This document shows positions 5,258 through 7,872 of a stretch of DNA of 7,872 nucleotides, one piece after another. Location: contig JAKQOH010000106.1 in the NCBI GenBank assembly GCA_029565415.1, positions 1-7,872 on the forward strand, in the 5' to 3' direction. A program made the translations under genes and the position numbers. Under the pieces are notes generated by a model. It did not search any database. It was not told the origin of the DNA and saw only the letters and a program-made list of their open reading frames with translations. Source of the stretch: Candidatus Rifleibacteriota bacterium (GTDB lineage Bacteria > Riflebacteria > Ozemobacteria > Ozemobacterales > Ozemobacteraceae). Position 1 is the stretch's first letter. Each line of letters begins with the position of its first letter.

Positions 5258-6685
5258 ATGAGACGTCTTGTCATGCCGTTGCTTTGCGGTTCCGTTTTCG
5301 GCGTGTGCCTGGCCGGCTTCGCTCAGGCGCCCGGATCTGCGTTGCAGCAGAACTCGAACACGCCCGACCTCACGTATTATTCGCGAACACCGCTCAGCGT
5401 GAAGCTTTCGCGCCTCTTCGCCGCCGGGCAGGACCTGTACAACCGGCGCCGGTATGAGGAAGCGCAGGCCGTGTTCGAGTCGATGCGGCTGCTCGACGAG
5501 CATGACCTGCTATCGGTGTTCTGGGTCAAGAAGTGCCGCGAACGGCTCGAGCGCGAGGCGAACGAGAACCGCAAGAGCAACAGTCTCCGCAAGACGGGCC
5601 GGCTGTTCCCGAACGAGCAGGTGTACACGAACTGGAACTGGGGCCCCGAAGTCGGCCATTTCGAGGTCAAATATGCCGAACCCAGGCCTTATGTCGAGCC
5701 GGTGAAGAAGGTCCGGAAACGGGCCGGCGACGCCGAGCTGGCGAAAGCGAAGTCGGCGGCGGCCGGCGGCGCTCCGGATGCCCTGTTCGACCTTGCGATG
5801 GCCCACTGGTCGCGCAAGGAGAACGCGCAGGCAATCGATGCCCTGGAAAAGGCTGCCGAAGCCAATCCCGACGTGCTGGCCCGCGATGACGAAGGGCTTG
5901 CCGCCGCCGTTCATGACGAGCTCCAGGCGGCGCTCGGCAAGGGAACGCCGGCTCCCGCCCAGTTGCTGAAGGCAGGCCGCGTGGCGATCCTCCAGGGGGA
6001 TCTGCTCGAGGCGTTCCGGTGTCTGATCCGGGCCGCGACCGAGGACAAGACGCTCGTCGACGACGTGAAGCCGCTGCTCCAGAAGCTCGTCGACACCGGC
6101 AAGACCGAGTTTCTGTTCCGGGCGCCCGAAGTCTATGTGTTCCGCCAGGGATACGCCTTCGAGAACGACGAGGACCGGCTGTATCTCAAGCTGGCGATGC
6201 TGCCCCGCGCCCCGGTGCCGATGGCCCCGCTCGACCTGATGTTCGAACGCGAAGCCCTCGCCAGCGTCGAGAGCCTCTCGCCCGATGTGCTGTTCACGCT
6301 CGTCGACCCGTCCGCGACCGAGACGACCCGGCTGTGGGTCGTCGGACGCCATCAGGAGACGGAAGGTCCGGCGGAGCTGGCCGGGAAACTGGTGTTCCAT
6401 TTCCACAAGGACAAGCTCGAGTTCCTCGACCTGTCGAACTTCAATGCCGCACCCGAACTGCCCGACAACTGGAGTCTCGTGTTCGGCCCTGCCGACGCGT
6501 TCCCGGCCGGCTTCCCGGAGGCCCAGCTCGAGAAGACCGAGAACGGCCTCGCGATCAAGGCATTCCAGCTCCGCATGAACACCGGAAAGGGTCCGGTCGT
6601 TTCCCTGAGAGACCTGCGAAAGCCCCTTCCCGGCGCCATCGATGTCTGGAAAAGCATGGACAACGCCGCCCAGGGTGCCCTGTAG
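5258..6685 (+). CDS. Exported TPR-like protein with unknown C-terminal domain
   Basis: I do not recognise this 475-residue protein. From the ATG at 5258 it has a clean signal peptide (MRRLVMPLLCGSVFGVCLAG, then FAQA). An in-frame ATG at 5225 would add 11 polar residues, and neither start has a strong ribosome binding site, so the start is uncertain. Helical repeats are visible at about 45-100 ('AAGQDLYNRRRYEEAQAVFESMRLL') and about 160-205 ('ALFDLAMAHWSRKENAQAIDALEKAAEANP'), TPR-like, with further helices at 210-290. About 290-460 looks beta-rich with many acidic and aromatic residues, with no family I can name. It is the last gene of the operon, 39 bases after the STN-type gene, and probably acts in the periplasm as a scaffold for its neighbours; that role is inferred. 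Confidence 0.8.
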   Translation: MRRLVMPLLCGSVFGVCLAGFAQAPGSALQQNSNTPDLTYYSRTPLSVKLSRLFAAGQDLYNRRRYEEAQAVFESMRLLDEHDLLSVFWVKKCRERLEREANENRKSNSLRKTGRLFPNEQVYTNWNWGPEVGHFEVKYAEPRPYVEPVKKVRKRAGDAELAKAKSAAAGGAPDALFDLAMAHWSRKENAQAIDALEKAAEANPDVLARDDEGLAAAVHDELQAALGKGTPAPAQLLKAGRVAILQGDLLEAFRCLIRAATEDKTLVDDVKPLLQKLVDTGKTEFLFRAPEVYVFRQGYAFENDEDRLYLKLAMLPRAPVPMAPLDLMFEREALASVESLSPDVLFTLVDPSATETTRLWVVGRHQETEGPAELAGKLVFHFHKDKLEFLDLSNFNAAPELPDNWSLVFGPADAFPAGFPEAQLEKTENGLAIKAFQLRMNTGKGPVVSLRDLRKPLPGAIDVWKSMDNAAQGAL

Positions 6686-6694
6686 TGGGGTGAC

Positions 6695-6718
6695 GCGCAG
6701 GAACCCGGCGGTTCGCGC
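6695..6718. other. Bulged hairpin between convergent genes
   Basis: GCGC-ag-GAACC pairs with GGTTC-GCGC around a CGGC loop, with a 2-base bulge, in the 63-base gap between the operon end and the kinase gene end. No adjacent T tract is present on either strand, so it is at best a weak or factor-aided terminator. Confidence 0.35.
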
Positions 6719-6748
6719 TCCGGATTGCGGGCTGTATAATAACTGTAA

Positions 6749-7872
<1,124 letters not shown>

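Noticed and set aside
4238..5503. 421-codon minus-strand open frame opposite the operon.
   Set aside because: It spans three plus-strand genes and their spacers, has a composition rich in His/Arg/Gly/Asp, and shows no domain; it is a shadow of high-GC coding DNA.
5510..6406. 298-codon minus-strand open frame opposite the TPR-like gene.
   Set aside because: Antisense shadow, rich in Leu/Glu/Arg/Gly from complementing the plus codons; no start signals or domain.
6712..6740. TATAAT at 6735-6740 as a plus-strand promoter reading into the kinase gene end.
   Set aside because: The matching -35 position (TTCGCG) is poor and no plus-strand gene or RNA follows, so I treat it as chance.

Overview
The window looks like a GC-rich chromosome segment of a diderm (Gram-negative type), probably anaerobic or microaerophilic bacterium. 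Four products in the right two-thirds are predicted to be exported, one resembles secretin/TonB N-terminal (STN/N0) modules, and a complete two-iron superoxide reductase is present. I cannot assign a phylum. The hybrid kinase has a receiver style common in Deltaproteobacteria and several candidate phyla, but that is weak evidence.

Left part (1 to about 1730) is mobile DNA. It holds the 3' end of an IS1634-type transposase (+), meeting tail to tail with a P4-type tyrosine integrase (-). The integrase lies just downstream of, and on the same strand as, a tRNA-Ala(CGC) gene at 1731-1803. This is the usual layout at the end of a genomic island integrated in a tRNA 3' end. Between them lie a hairpin, an intrinsic terminator, a tandem 10-mer and a cluster of ATACCCCC repeats likely to be integrase or excisionase sites. 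Base composition is visibly more AT-rich here than further right.

Middle (1804-3943) carries a proline-rich exported protein of unknown function (+), then superoxide reductase (desulfoferrodoxin, -). The dfx terminator appears to lie inside the 3' end of the proline-rich gene. Each gene has a recognisable sigma70-type promoter with a 17-bp spacer.

Right (3944-6685) is a probable three-gene operon of exported proteins: a small protein with a beta-type domain plus an STI1-like helical tail, a protein with two STN/N0-like modules but no secretin pore, and a TPR-like protein with an unknown C-terminal domain. Its promoter is at 3873-3901. None has an assigned function, and together they are the best candidate here for an undescribed envelope system. 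Converging on it from the right edge is a hybrid histidine kinase-receiver protein, cut by the window end.
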